Assembly (NCBI GenBank): GCA_002394635.1
Contig: DGUK01000091.1
Location: forward strand, 11,147 to 75,146
DNA length: 64,000 bases
Direction: 5' to 3'
Source: Faecalitalea sp. UBA4312
Lineage (GTDB): Bacteria > Bacillota_I > Bacilli_A > Erysipelotrichales > Erysipelotrichaceae
This document shows positions 55,248-63,305 of this stretch, in pieces (positions within the stretch are counted from its first letter, which is position 1; each line of letters begins with the position of its first letter). The position numbers and the translations under genes are program-made. The notes under the pieces are model-generated. The model made no database searches. It was not told the origin of the DNA and saw nothing but the letters and a program-made list of their open reading frames with translations.

Positions 55248-55751
55248 ATGTTTAAAAACGTTAAGATGTTAACGACCACTGCCCTTTTGGTTGCCCTGGC
55301 AACCATATGCGGATTTTTCAAAATTCCCATCAATCAAGTCGTAGAGATCCGGTTTGCGTTTTTGCCGATTGCGTGTGCCGGGGCTCTGTATGGCCCTGTC
55401 GTCGGAGCTGTCGTCGGGGCACTGTCGGATATCTTAGGTTTTATCGTACGACCTACAGGTCCCTTCTTTCCCGGCTTTACCCTCAATGCAGCCATACAAG
55501 GCATTCTCTTTGGCTTCTTTCTCTATAAAAAGGAGCCGACGCTTATGCGCTGTACATTAGCTAATTTTATACAAACGCTGATAGTTACTCTATTATTAAC
55601 TCCTTTGTGGTTAACCGTTTTATACACCATGGATTTTAAAGTAGTTCTGGCTAGCCGTATGATCAAAACACTGATCATGTTCCCGATCGAAACAGCTATG
55701 TTGTATGGACTGATCAAGGTGCTCTTCCGCATAGAAAAGGAACACGTATGA
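55248..55751 (+). CDS. folT: Folate ECF transporter S component
   Basis: 167 residues, five to six membrane segments, with the ECF S-subunit start TTALLVALATICGFFKIPIN and the GPVVGAVVGALSDILGF stretch. It captures folates for the shared ECF module. The THF riboswitch directly upstream gives strong support. Its stop overlaps folC by four bases. Confidence 0.9.
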   Translation: MFKNVKMLTTTALLVALATICGFFKIPINQVVEIRFAFLPIACAGALYGPVVGAVVGALSDILGFIVRPTGPFFPGFTLNAAIQGILFGFFLYKKEPTLMRCTLANFIQTLIVTLLLTPLWLTVLYTMDFKVVLASRMIKTLIMFPIETAMLYGLIKVLFRIEKEHV

Positions 55752-57022
55752 ACTATTCTGAATCGTTAGCTTATCTGGCTTCCACACGAATACTAGGATC
55801 CAGACTGGGATTGGAAAACATCGGCATCTTATTAAAGTATTTAGATGATCCGCAAAAAGATTTGTCCTTTATCCATGTGACCGGTACCAACGGAAAAGGA
55901 TCTACGATCGCTTTTCTTCATTCCATTCTGTCTCAAACATATACGATTGGAACCTTTACTTCACCGGCTATTGATTTGATCAATGAACAGATCCGGATCA
56001 ATGATTCCATCATTTCCGATATCGATTTTGCCCGCATTGCGACACAAGTCGCACAAAAAAGAGAACAAATGATCCTTGATGGTCATGCAGCGCCTACCGA
56101 ATTTGAATGTATGACCACGATGGCTTTTCTCTACTTCAAGGAAAATCAATGTGACCTTTGCCTGCTGGAGGTCGGTATGGGTGGTGACACAGATGCAACC
56201 AATATCATCGACACATCTGTTTTATCCATCATTACATCCATCAGTTTAGATCATGCAGACTATTTAGGCCATACTTTAAAGGAAATTACTGACCATAAAG
56301 CCGGAATCATCAAGGAAAACGGTCATGTTCTGACGTATCCGCAAGAGAAAGAAGTGATGAAGGTCTTAACGCACGTTTGTGATGAAAAAAAGGCTTGTCT
56401 GTATATCCCGGATCTAAAGCCGGAATTAACAGGACATTCGCTTGATCACCTGACCTTCTCGTATCGTAATTTCACAAACTGTTCCATCCATTTAACGGGC
56501 CTGTACCAAATGTACAATGCTTCTTTGGCTATCGAAGCCTGTTTTATACTTCGACAATTGGGCTGGCCTGTTTCCGACACACAGATCCGGACCGGTCTGC
56601 AGATAACAAGATGGACAGGTCGATTTGAAGTGATAAGAAAAGACCCATTGATCCTTGTAGATGGATCCCATAATAGCCAGGGTGCTCTAAAGCTCGCAGA
56701 TACATTATCGATCCATTTCCCGGATCAAAAAGTGATCCTTGTGATCGGGGTATTAAAAGACAAGGATTATGAAACAATGACGGACTGCCTGGTTCCACAC
56801 GCAAAGAGCATCTATACGATATCGGTTCCCAATCCCCGTTCTCTATCGGCTGTTGAGCTTAAAAAGGTACTGGAAAAGAAAACCACAGTGGATATATATG
56901 CCTGTAACAGTTTGGAACAAGCCGTCAATCTGTCTTTAGGTGCAGCAGCAAAAGAAGATGTTATTCTGTTTTGTGGATCTTTGTACTCGATTGGACAAAT
57001 AAAAACATTGTTGCTAAGATAA
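55748..57022 (+). CDS. folC: Folylpolyglutamate synthase / dihydrofolate synthase
   Basis: 424 residues. ATP loop HVTGTNGKGSTIAFL near residue 40, GTFTSPAIDLINEQIRI, the metal and substrate motif LEVGMGGDTDATN, DHADYLGHTLKEI and a C-terminal domain with VDGSHNSQGALKL. It adds glutamate to folate and traps imported folate in the cell. Coupled to folT. Confidence 0.93.
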   Translation: MNYSESLAYLASTRILGSRLGLENIGILLKYLDDPQKDLSFIHVTGTNGKGSTIAFLHSILSQTYTIGTFTSPAIDLINEQIRINDSIISDIDFARIATQVAQKREQMILDGHAAPTEFECMTTMAFLYFKENQCDLCLLEVGMGGDTDATNIIDTSVLSIITSISLDHADYLGHTLKEITDHKAGIIKENGHVLTYPQEKEVMKVLTHVCDEKKACLYIPDLKPELTGHSLDHLTFSYRNFTNCSIHLTGLYQMYNASLAIEACFILRQLGWPVSDTQIRTGLQITRWTGRFEVIRKDPLILVDGSHNSQGALKLADTLSIHFPDQKVILVIGVLKDKDYETMTDCLVPHAKSIYTISVPNPRSLSAVELKKVLEKKTTVDIYACNSLEQAVNLSLGAAAKEDVILFCGSLYSIGQIKTLLLR

Positions 57023-57026
57023 AATC

Positions 57027-57539
57027 ATGACAGGTACCAAGAGAAGAGATCGCATCATTCAAATACTGGATCAGGAAAAAAAAGCCATCAGTGCCTCCCG
57101 ACTTGCGGAACAGTTTCATGTCAGCCGTCAGATCATAGTTGGCGACATCGCTCTGCTGCGAGCCAGTGGACAAAACATCTTATCCACGCCACGAGGCTAT
57201 ATGATGGAACAAACAACGCAGCAATTTATTCATCGGATTGCCTGCCAGCATACCAGCAAGGATATGAAAAAGGAACTATATCTGATCGTTGATCTGGGAT
57301 GTACCGTCATTGATGTCATCGTTGAACATCCAATCTACGGGGAACTGATCGGTTCACTGCAGTTATCCAGTCGGTACGATGTAGATCAGTATATCGCCCG
57401 ATGTGAAAAATACGATGCCCAGCCATTATCTTTATTGACAGAAGGGGTACATCTGCATACCATTTCCTGCCCGGATGAAACGATCTATCGAACATTGCTG
57501 GAACAGCTGGAAAAAGAACATATACTTATATCAGAGTAA
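57027..57539 (+). CDS. niaR: NiaR-type niacin-responsive repressor
   Basis: 170 residues: an N-terminal helix-turn-helix (KKAISASRLAEQFHVSRQII, residues 18-37) and a 3H domain with three conserved His in VEHPIYGEL and TEGVHLHTI, the layout of YrxA/NiaR. NiaR represses NAD-synthesis and niacin-uptake genes when nicotinate is present. It follows folC by four bases, so it is cotranscribed with folate genes under the THF riboswitch. A NiaR-like palindrome precedes the next gene. Confidence 0.9.
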   Translation: MTGTKRRDRIIQILDQEKKAISASRLAEQFHVSRQIIVGDIALLRASGQNILSTPRGYMMEQTTQQFIHRIACQHTSKDMKKELYLIVDLGCTVIDVIVEHPIYGELIGSLQLSSRYDVDQYIARCEKYDAQPLSLLTEGVHLHTISCPDETIYRTLLEQLEKEHILISE

Positions 57540-57566
57540 ACAACGATATCTACGGATGTCGTTGTT
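57540..57566 (+). terminator. Terminator after niaR
   Basis: AACAACGATATC-tacg-GATGTCGTTGTTTTC hairpin with one mismatch, directly after the niaR stop. Confidence 0.75.
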
Positions 57567-57616
57567 TTCATTTGTCAATAAGATCCCTTCATTCTATCGC
57601 TTTTTTTGTTGCTTTC

Positions 57617-57667
57617 TTGACATATTCCTCAAAATCCAATAATGTATTAACAGGTGTCTTGACACCT
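57617..57667 (+). promoter_or_regulatory. Promoter with NiaR-like operator
   Basis: TTGACA (57617-57622) and TAATGT (57640-57645) are 17 bp apart. A perfect palindrome AGGTGTC-tt-GACACCT (57652-57667) lies at the expected transcription start, an ideal repressor position. Its ACAGGTGTC/GACACCT halves match the NiaR operator pattern as recalled. Confidence 0.75.
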
Positions 57668-57693
57668 TGTTTCCCTAGGAAAGGAATTTGATT

Positions 57694-58776
57694 ATGAAGG
57701 AATTTTTAAAACGAAAAGATATTGAAATCTCTGCCAAACGTTATGGTATCGATGCCCTAGGTGCTATGGCACAAGGTCTGTTTTGTTCTTTGTTGATCGG
57801 AACGATCATCAACAGTATTGGTTCTCAGTTCCATATCGGCTTTTTAACCAATCCGGTAGCCACGATCAGCGGCATGGAATATACCGTAGGTGGTTTGGCC
57901 AGCGCTATGAGCGGTCCGGCCATGGCGACAGCCATCGGGTATGCTCTGCATTGTCCGCCACTGGTTTTGTTCTCCCTGATTACCGTCGGTTTTGCCGCTA
58001 ACGCTCTAGGGGGAGCCGGAGGGCCATTATCCGTTCTGTTTATCGCCATTATCGCATCCGAGTTCGGAAAAGCCGTATCCAAAGAAACGAAAGTAGACAT
58101 CCTGGTCACACCGTTAGTTACGATCGGTGTCGGTATCTTCTTGTCCTATCTGATTGCTCCGGCTTTAGGTGCCGCCGCATTAAAGGTAGGCGATCTGATT
58201 ATGTGGGCAACGGAATTGCAGCCGTTCTTAATGGGTATCCTGGTATCAGTCTTGGTCGGTATTGCTCTGACCCTGCCAATATCTTCGGCAGCTATCTGTG
58301 CCGCCTTGAACTTGACCGGTCTGGCCGGTGGAGCTGCCGTTGCCGGATGTTGTGCACAAATGGTCGGCTTTGCGGTACAATCCTTTAAAGAGAATAAATG
58401 GGGTGGCCTGATTTCGCAGGGAATCGGAACCTCCATGTTACAGATGGGCAACATTGTCCGCAATCCGAGAATCTGGATTGCCCCCATCGTCACCTCGGCC
58501 ATTACCGGTCCGATAGCGACCTGTATTTTCCACCTGCAAATGAATGGACCGGCTGTTTCCAGCGGTATGGGAACATGTGGCTTAGTCGGACAGATCGGAG
58601 TTTATACAGGATGGGTCAATGATGTAGCTGCCGGAACCAAAGCTGGGATCACCGCCATGGACTGGATTGGCCTGATTCTCATTTCTTTTGTTCTTCCAGC
58701 TATCCTTTGTCCTTTGATCAACAGCTTTGTCAAAAAACTCGGATGGGTCAAAGACGGCGATATGAAATTAGATTAA
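57694..58776 (+). CDS. PTS IIC-like membrane protein (PF13303 type), candidate niacin transporter
   Basis: 360 residues from the ATG at 57694, with AAGGA upstream (an in-frame TTG lies six bases earlier). About nine hydrophobic segments; GMEYTVGGLASAMSGPAMATAIGYAL, GFAANALGGAGGPLS and MNGPAVSSGMGTCGLVGQIG are typical of the EIIC type 2 group. No IIA or IIB partner is in the window. The only regulatory signal is the NiaR-like palindrome in its promoter, next to niaR. Uptake of nicotinate or nicotinamide is therefore a reasonable inference, but unproven. Confidence 0.75.
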   Translation: MKEFLKRKDIEISAKRYGIDALGAMAQGLFCSLLIGTIINSIGSQFHIGFLTNPVATISGMEYTVGGLASAMSGPAMATAIGYALHCPPLVLFSLITVGFAANALGGAGGPLSVLFIAIIASEFGKAVSKETKVDILVTPLVTIGVGIFLSYLIAPALGAAALKVGDLIMWATELQPFLMGILVSVLVGIALTLPISSAAICAALNLTGLAGGAAVAGCCAQMVGFAVQSFKENKWGGLISQGIGTSMLQMGNIVRNPRIWIAPIVTSAITGPIATCIFHLQMNGPAVSSGMGTCGLVGQIGVYTGWVNDVAAGTKAGITAMDWIGLILISFVLPAILCPLINSFVKKLGWVKDGDMKLD

Positions 58777-58778
58777 GT

Positions 58779-58810
58779 AAATAACCTCCTGTATATACGG
58801 GAGGTTATTT
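58779..58810. terminator. Bidirectional terminator
   Basis: AAATAACCTCC and GGAGGTTATTT arms with a ten-base loop; separates the PTS IIC-like gene from the converging AlkZ-related gene. Confidence 0.85.
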
Positions 58811-59482
58811 TAAAATCTGTTCAAGTTGTTTCTTTTCTGCCTGTGGCAGAATGGTTTTCAAATGTTTCATCATACGCTGATATGACTGTTCCGGCGTTCG
58901 TTGATACATCGATCGTATATATTCAGCTCCATACCATTGTTCCAGTGTCGCATATTCAGCCACACCCCATCCATAACGGGTCCCATCTTCTTTTGTCTCA
59001 TATACAAAATCACTGATGGTTACATACCCCTGGCTTTGCAGGCGGGTGATGATCGTATCAAAACCTTTCTTTCCCCCTTTTCGATAATCCCCTAATTTCT
59101 TGAGCCGCTTGGATAAGAGAGGTCCGTATTTTTCAATCAGTTCATAACACTCCCGATCCCGATGAGCGCTGAGCCCGTCATTGTAACGGGCATCATAATC
59201 ATACCCGTCGCGTCGATAATTAGCAAAATCCATCATCCATTGTTTACTGATAAAAACCGCTTTATTCGCGAAAAATTTTCCATAAGCACAATGCGTATCC
59301 CTGATAAGCGGACCTTTCCATTCCCAAGGTCCAGTCTCGGTAGTAAACCACAACGTTGGATCCACGTGCTCCTGCAGTGAAAAGCCGGGGATCCCATTGG
59401 CAAAAAACGGAAGAAAACCAGCCATCTCGATCAGATGGGCACACTCCTTTTGTGAATGGATGAGAAAATGTGTTTCAAACAT
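58805..59482 (-). CDS. AlkZ-related protein
   Basis: 225 residues, no signal or membrane segment. The W-rich WFTTETGPWEWKGPLIR and the YGKFFANKAVFISK stretch, together with the late winged-helix-like GKKGFDTIITRLQSQGYVTI, resemble proteins annotated as AlkZ-related (helix-turn-helix DNA glycosylase relatives). Catalysis is not shown. AAGGAGGAAGG precedes the ATG; DUF1848 ends ten bases upstream, so they are probably one operon. Confidence 0.6.
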   Translation of the reverse strand: MFETHFLIHSQKECAHLIEMAGFLPFFANGIPGFSLQEHVDPTLWFTTETGPWEWKGPLIRDTHCAYGKFFANKAVFISKQWMMDFANYRRDGYDYDARYNDGLSAHRDRECYELIEKYGPLLSKRLKKLGDYRKGGKKGFDTIITRLQSQGYVTISDFVYETKEDGTRYGWGVAEYATLEQWYGAEYIRSMYQRTPEQSYQRMMKHLKTILPQAEKKQLEQILK

Positions 59483-59491
59483 CCTTCCTCC

Positions 59492-60415
59492 TTAAAATAA
59501 CCGAAGCTGGACATCCTCCATGCTCTTGGGCTGTACTTCGATGATCGTATCCTCTTTGTGCACATGGCCTACCAGTAATGGTGAATCCGGATCGTGTTGT
59601 TTGGCATTCTGTTCCACCAGCTTCCGATCATAATTCGCGTAACAATATAAACATCCATGTAAACACGTATTATAAGCTCCAATATCATTGCCTAATAAAC
59701 ACGCACAGCCTTGCCGGGCGTTGGATTGTTCGGGTTTTAAGGATTTCCCGATGGCTCGTTCCAGTACCAATCGGCTCATGCATCCTGTCGTATTCACACC
59801 GAATCGTGCAAATGCCGGATCCTCCAGACATGTATAAATTTCTATATCAAACTTTTTTCCGATTTCAACCAACCGTTCAGCCAAAAAGAACTGGTCCGCT
59901 TTGGATACTTCCGTTACCTGAGGAAAATTCTTTATGGTCTTCTTGTATAAATCAATGAAACTGATAACACATTGATGCGTCGATCCCTGCAGAGTTTTTA
60001 CTATTGTTTCAAAGGCCCGCAAATGATATTCTACTGTATATTTGTCATTGATAAGGATTGGATCATAACGCCATCCGATCCGATGGCTGCCTACCCGTTT
60101 TGAAAGTTCCCGAAAGGATTGCAGGATCTCCTGCTTATGACGAACATAAGGTTCAATATCTCTTCCATAAGGTGTTATGGTCACAAACCAGAACTGGGGA
60201 ATCTCGGCAATTTCCTGCCATCTGGTCAACATCGGCTGCGGGTCCTTGGTACAAAAACATAGACAATCGATCAATGAAGGCTCCAATGAATACTTTCTGA
60301 TCTGATTGGGTACATAGGGATTGCGTACCATCACCATCTGTTCTTCGATCCGCTTATAAAACCATTGACTGTAAAAGGATGGAATGTCGGTTCGGTTTCC
60401 TGTATTGATGATCAT
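59492..60415 (-). CDS. DUF1848 family protein
   Basis: 307 residues from the ATG at 60413-60415. The family opening MIINTGNRTDIPSFYSQWFY and CLCFCTKDPQPML are clear; a Cys motif NTCLHGCLYCYANY (C-x3-C-x2-C) near residue 265 recalls radical-SAM-like iron-sulfur sites. Function unknown; members are thought to be linked to nucleic-acid or SAM chemistry only by motif. The start fits the family, yet its promoter leaves no leader (see the promoter entry). Cotranscribed with the AlkZ-related gene. Confidence 0.85.
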   Translation of the reverse strand: MIINTGNRTDIPSFYSQWFYKRIEEQMVMVRNPYVPNQIRKYSLEPSLIDCLCFCTKDPQPMLTRWQEIAEIPQFWFVTITPYGRDIEPYVRHKQEILQSFRELSKRVGSHRIGWRYDPILINDKYTVEYHLRAFETIVKTLQGSTHQCVISFIDLYKKTIKNFPQVTEVSKADQFFLAERLVEIGKKFDIEIYTCLEDPAFARFGVNTTGCMSRLVLERAIGKSLKPEQSNARQGCACLLGNDIGAYNTCLHGCLYCYANYDRKLVEQNAKQHDPDSPLLVGHVHKEDTIIEVQPKSMEDVQLRLF

Positions 60416-60450
60416 ATCTTTATTATACGAAAAGAAGCGACATCCTACAA
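60415..60450 (-). promoter_or_regulatory. Leaderless-type promoter of the DUF1848 gene
   Basis: On the minus strand TTGTAG (60445-60450) and a consensus TATAAT (60422-60427) are 17 bp apart, and six bases separate the -10 box from the ATG, the same geometry as azlC. No Shine-Dalgarno site is seen. Confidence 0.6.
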
Positions 60451-60462
60451 AGATACCGCTTT

Positions 60463-61176
60463 TTAAAAAGGTAAAAAGGCTGCTGCTACCGCCATCACAA
60501 TGGCCGGTAATATATTGGCAACGCGAATGGTCTTTCCAAAGACCAGATTGATTCCCACACAGAAGATCAGAATAGATCCGACCGTAGACAAATTGGATAA
60601 GGCCATCGGAATCATGATGGGTTTCAGCACCTGGGCCAATAAGGTCATTCCACCTTGAAACAGAAAGACCGGAATAGCCGAAAACAGACAACCCTTTCCA
60701 AGGGAACAAGATAACATCATCACAATGATAAAATCCAGAACAGCTTTGGTAAACAAGGTAGAATAATCCCCCAACAAGCCGGCCTGGATAGAACCGACCA
60801 CCGCCATGGCGCCGATACAAACCGTAATCGATGTCGTCACAAACCCTTCAATGAACAAATTATCCTTTCCGTTGCCGCTTTTGATCTTCAACCATGCCCC
60901 GAAGCGTTCAAACCAGCCTTCAATATCGATCCACTCGCCCAGTAACGTTCCTATACCGATACATCCGATGATCAGCATGGATCCGCCGCTGACAAGATTT
61001 CTTCCATCGATGGACAACATACCTTCCAAAGCACCGGCTGCCCCGATAAAAATGACACAGATCCCACACGCTTTGATCAGACCCTCCTGAATAGGTTCCG
61101 TTAACAGCTTTCCGAATAGGAATCCACTAAGGCCCCCGACGACAATTGCCAGGGCATTAATGATAGTCGCTAACAT
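60463..61176 (-). CDS. DUF554 family membrane protein
   Basis: 237 residues, six to seven hydrophobic segments. Starts MLATIINALAIVVGGLSGFL and contains IGTLLGEWIDIEGWFERFG, both typical of DUF554 (YdfK/YqgA-like). Function unknown. Its start overlaps the end of the GNAT gene by seven bases. Confidence 0.88.
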   Translation of the reverse strand: MLATIINALAIVVGGLSGFLFGKLLTEPIQEGLIKACGICVIFIGAAGALEGMLSIDGRNLVSGGSMLIIGCIGIGTLLGEWIDIEGWFERFGAWLKIKSGNGKDNLFIEGFVTTSITVCIGAMAVVGSIQAGLLGDYSTLFTKAVLDFIIVMMLSCSLGKGCLFSAIPVFLFQGGMTLLAQVLKPIMIPMALSNLSTVGSILIFCVGINLVFGKTIRVANILPAIVMAVAAAFLPF

Positions 61177-61664
61177 ACGTTCTCCAAAGAAATATAATGT
61201 GGAATGATATCTTCGTAGACACCTTCTTTATTCCAAAAGCCTTTTTTGATCACACCCAGCTGAATAAAGCCGAGTTTCTTATATAAGTGCAATGCCGGTT
61301 GGTTGGAAGCGACCACCGCATTGAACTGCAGGATGGAAAATCCGGCTTTTTTTGCCTGCTTCATGCAGTCCTTGACAAGTGCTTCACCGATCCGTTTGCC
61401 TCTTTTGTTTCGATCGACCGCATAGCTGGCATTGCAGATATGACCACAGCGTCCGACATTGTTGGGATGCAGAATATAGACCCCGACGACTTCGTTTCCA
61501 TCCTTTGCCACACCCGTATAAGTTTGTGCGTCAAAGAATGCCTGACCGCTGATTTCATCCAGACAATCTTCCTGTGGAAAGGCTTTTCCCTCTTCTACCA
61601 CCTGGTTCCAGATCCGAACCGCTTCCTTCAACGTGTCCTTTGTACATTTTTCCAGAGAAATCAT
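61170..61664 (-). CDS. GNAT family N-acetyltransferase
   Basis: 164 residues from the ATG at 61662-61664, after GGAGG. Acetyl-CoA loop NKRGKRIGEALVKDCMKQA and the C-terminal GFSILQFNAVVASNQPALHLYKK stretch are typical GNAT features. Acceptor unknown. Overlaps the aminotransferase stop (ATGA) and DUF554, so three genes form a unit. Confidence 0.87.
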   Translation of the reverse strand: MISLEKCTKDTLKEAVRIWNQVVEEGKAFPQEDCLDEISGQAFFDAQTYTGVAKDGNEVVGVYILHPNNVGRCGHICNASYAVDRNKRGKRIGEALVKDCMKQAKKAGFSILQFNAVVASNQPALHLYKKLGFIQLGVIKKGFWNKEGVYEDIIPHYISLENVC

Positions 61665-62842
61665 CGTTTTTCCTCCGCAAACAATCCCGATGCCTGAATG
61701 CGGCGAGCTGCTTCCCGGATCTGCTCGACATCCTGTACCAACGCAAAACGGACATAGCGCATGCCGTACTGTCCAAAGGATTCCCCCGGTGTAACCACCA
61801 CGCCGGTTTTCTTCAAAAGGTCTTTTACGAAGGCGTTGGAGGATGTATAGCTCTTTGGAATCGGTGCCCACGCAAACATGGTCGCCGGGCTTGGTTCAAT
61901 GATCCATCCCGCTTTTTGAAAGGCTGAGCTTAACACATCTCTTCGGTCCTTGTAGGCCTTGCGGGTCGCTGGTATAGTGTCCATACAATGACGCAGAGCT
62001 TCAATACCACCTCTTTGCACCGGCAGGAAGATGCCATAATCCATGTTGGATTTCAGCACCCGATATGCACCGATCATCTCTTTATTTCCAACACAGACCC
62101 CAATCCGTGCCCCGGCCAGTCCGAACGTCTTGGATAAGGAATTCATTTCCACGCCAATTTCCATAGCTCCCGGATAGGAAAGAAAGCTGCGTCCCTGACT
62201 TCCGTCAAAGATCAGTTCACTATAGGCATTATCATGAATGACCATGATATCGTATCGCTTCGCAAACGCAATCAGCTTTTCATAAAACCAGTCTGGTGCT
62301 GTGGCACACGTTGGATTGTTCGGGTAGGATACCACCATCAGTTTTGCTCTTTTAGCTGTTTCCTCATCGATTTCATCCAACTGGATCAGATAATCGTTTT
62401 CTTCTTTCAGCGGCATATAGGCAACTTGTGCGCCGGCAATCTTCGGTCCGTCCTGAAAGACAGGATAACAAGGATCCGGTACCAGCACGAGATCATCGGG
62501 ATCACATAAAGCCAGACAGATCGTACTCAAGGCTTCCTGGGTTCCGGACATACAGACAATCTGATCCGGATCCAGGGATACATCGTATCGATTTTGATAC
62601 CAGTCTTGAACTGCTTCTAACAATTCCGGCAGTTCGGTAATCGCATATTTAAAGTTTTCCGGAACATCCATCGCTTCCTTCATCGCCCGAACGATCGGTT
62701 CCGCCGGCGGGATGTTCGGTGATCCGATGGAAAAGTCAATGGGTTCCTTTCCTGTTTCTTCCATATAGGCCAGTTTCATGGCTTTTAATTCCGTAAAGAT
62801 GGATGTCCCAAAGGCATCCATTCGTTTTGAAAATGATTTCAT
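61661..62842 (-). CDS. Class I/II PLP aminotransferase (DapL/DapC-like)
   Basis: 393 residues. IDFSIGSPNIPPAEPI, SGTQEALSTICLAL, YPNNPTCATAP and the PLP lysine in NSLSKTFGLAGARIG are the fold-type I landmarks; overall resemblance is to LL-diaminopimelate aminotransferase-like enzymes, though substrate cannot be settled by eye. First gene of the aminotransferase-GNAT-DUF554 unit. Its promoter is opposed to that of the small peptide gene and shares an inverted sequence with it. Confidence 0.85.
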   Translation of the reverse strand: MKSFSKRMDAFGTSIFTELKAMKLAYMEETGKEPIDFSIGSPNIPPAEPIVRAMKEAMDVPENFKYAITELPELLEAVQDWYQNRYDVSLDPDQIVCMSGTQEALSTICLALCDPDDLVLVPDPCYPVFQDGPKIAGAQVAYMPLKEENDYLIQLDEIDEETAKRAKLMVVSYPNNPTCATAPDWFYEKLIAFAKRYDIMVIHDNAYSELIFDGSQGRSFLSYPGAMEIGVEMNSLSKTFGLAGARIGVCVGNKEMIGAYRVLKSNMDYGIFLPVQRGGIEALRHCMDTIPATRKAYKDRRDVLSSAFQKAGWIIEPSPATMFAWAPIPKSYTSSNAFVKDLLKKTGVVVTPGESFGQYGMRYVRFALVQDVEQIREAARRIQASGLFAEEKR

Positions 62843-62926
62843 GGTCTTCTCTCCTCAATGGTCTTATTTTAGCACTTTTTTACGACTTCTAAAGAATCTA
62901 TTCTTAAGATTTTCTATCTCTGTACC

Positions 62927-63013
62927 ATTTAAGAGATTATGTAAAGGCTATCAGATAAAAAGTTATAACATTTTTTCAAATCCTCTTTACATCTCTTTTA
63001 AAACGACTAAAAT
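62927..63013. promoter_or_regulatory. Opposed promoter elements between the aminotransferase and the small peptide gene
   Basis: TTTACATCTCTTTTAAA on the plus strand (from 62986, with TAAAAT at 63008-63013, 16-bp spacing) is mirrored on the minus strand by TTTACATAATCTCTTAAA starting at 62944. The plus copy makes a good sigma-A promoter for the peptide gene. The mirrored copy may be a second -35 region or a shared operator. Confidence 0.5.
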
Positions 63014-63052
63014 ACATTCTTGTAACCTGAAAAGGTACAAGGAGGAAATCAC

Positions 63053-63184
63053 ATGTTCAAAACATTCAAACAATTCGCTCAATATACAGAAAATACGTTC
63101 TTTCACGGAAACAATGAATCCGATCAGGGATACCCAACCATCGATTCTTATATTGACGCAATCATCGATACATTGTATGCATAA
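63053..63184 (+). CDS. Small peptide of 43 residues, unknown
   Basis: AAGGAGG lies seven bases before the ATG, a sigma-A promoter ends at 63013, and a terminator follows the stop, so this is almost certainly a real gene with its own transcript. The product is soluble, starts MFKTFKQFAQYTENTFFHG and ends acidic and aromatic (YIDAIIDTLYA); no signal, membrane helix, or Cys. No family is recognised. It could be a regulatory or stress peptide; nothing here assigns a function. Confidence 0.75.
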   Translation: MFKTFKQFAQYTENTFFHGNNESDQGYPTIDSYIDAIIDTLYA

Positions 63185-63190
63185 GCGTAT

Positions 63191-63217
63191 GGGCAGATCT
63201 CTTCTGTCCTTTTTTTT
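63191..63217 (+). terminator. Terminator after the small peptide gene
   Basis: GGGCAGA-tctct-TCTGTCC hairpin (one G-U pair) followed by TTTTTTTT. Confidence 0.85.
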
Positions 63218-63305
63218 ATATCCACATACCGCTTTTTTCGAATATTGTGCTTTTTGAATCAAATGGGTTAGAATAAGAACAGAACTATCGTAAGCGAGGT
63301 ATATC

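Noticed and set aside
57694-58776. Classical sugar PTS operon
   Set aside because: Only a IIC-like protein is found; no IIA, IIB, HPr or sugar-metabolism gene is next to it and the upstream operator looks like a NiaR site.
60416-60820. N-terminal extension of the DUF1848 protein (442-codon frame)
   Set aside because: The extension is antisense to the DUF554 gene and the family normally begins at the MIIN...RTDIP sequence, so the start at 60415 was used.
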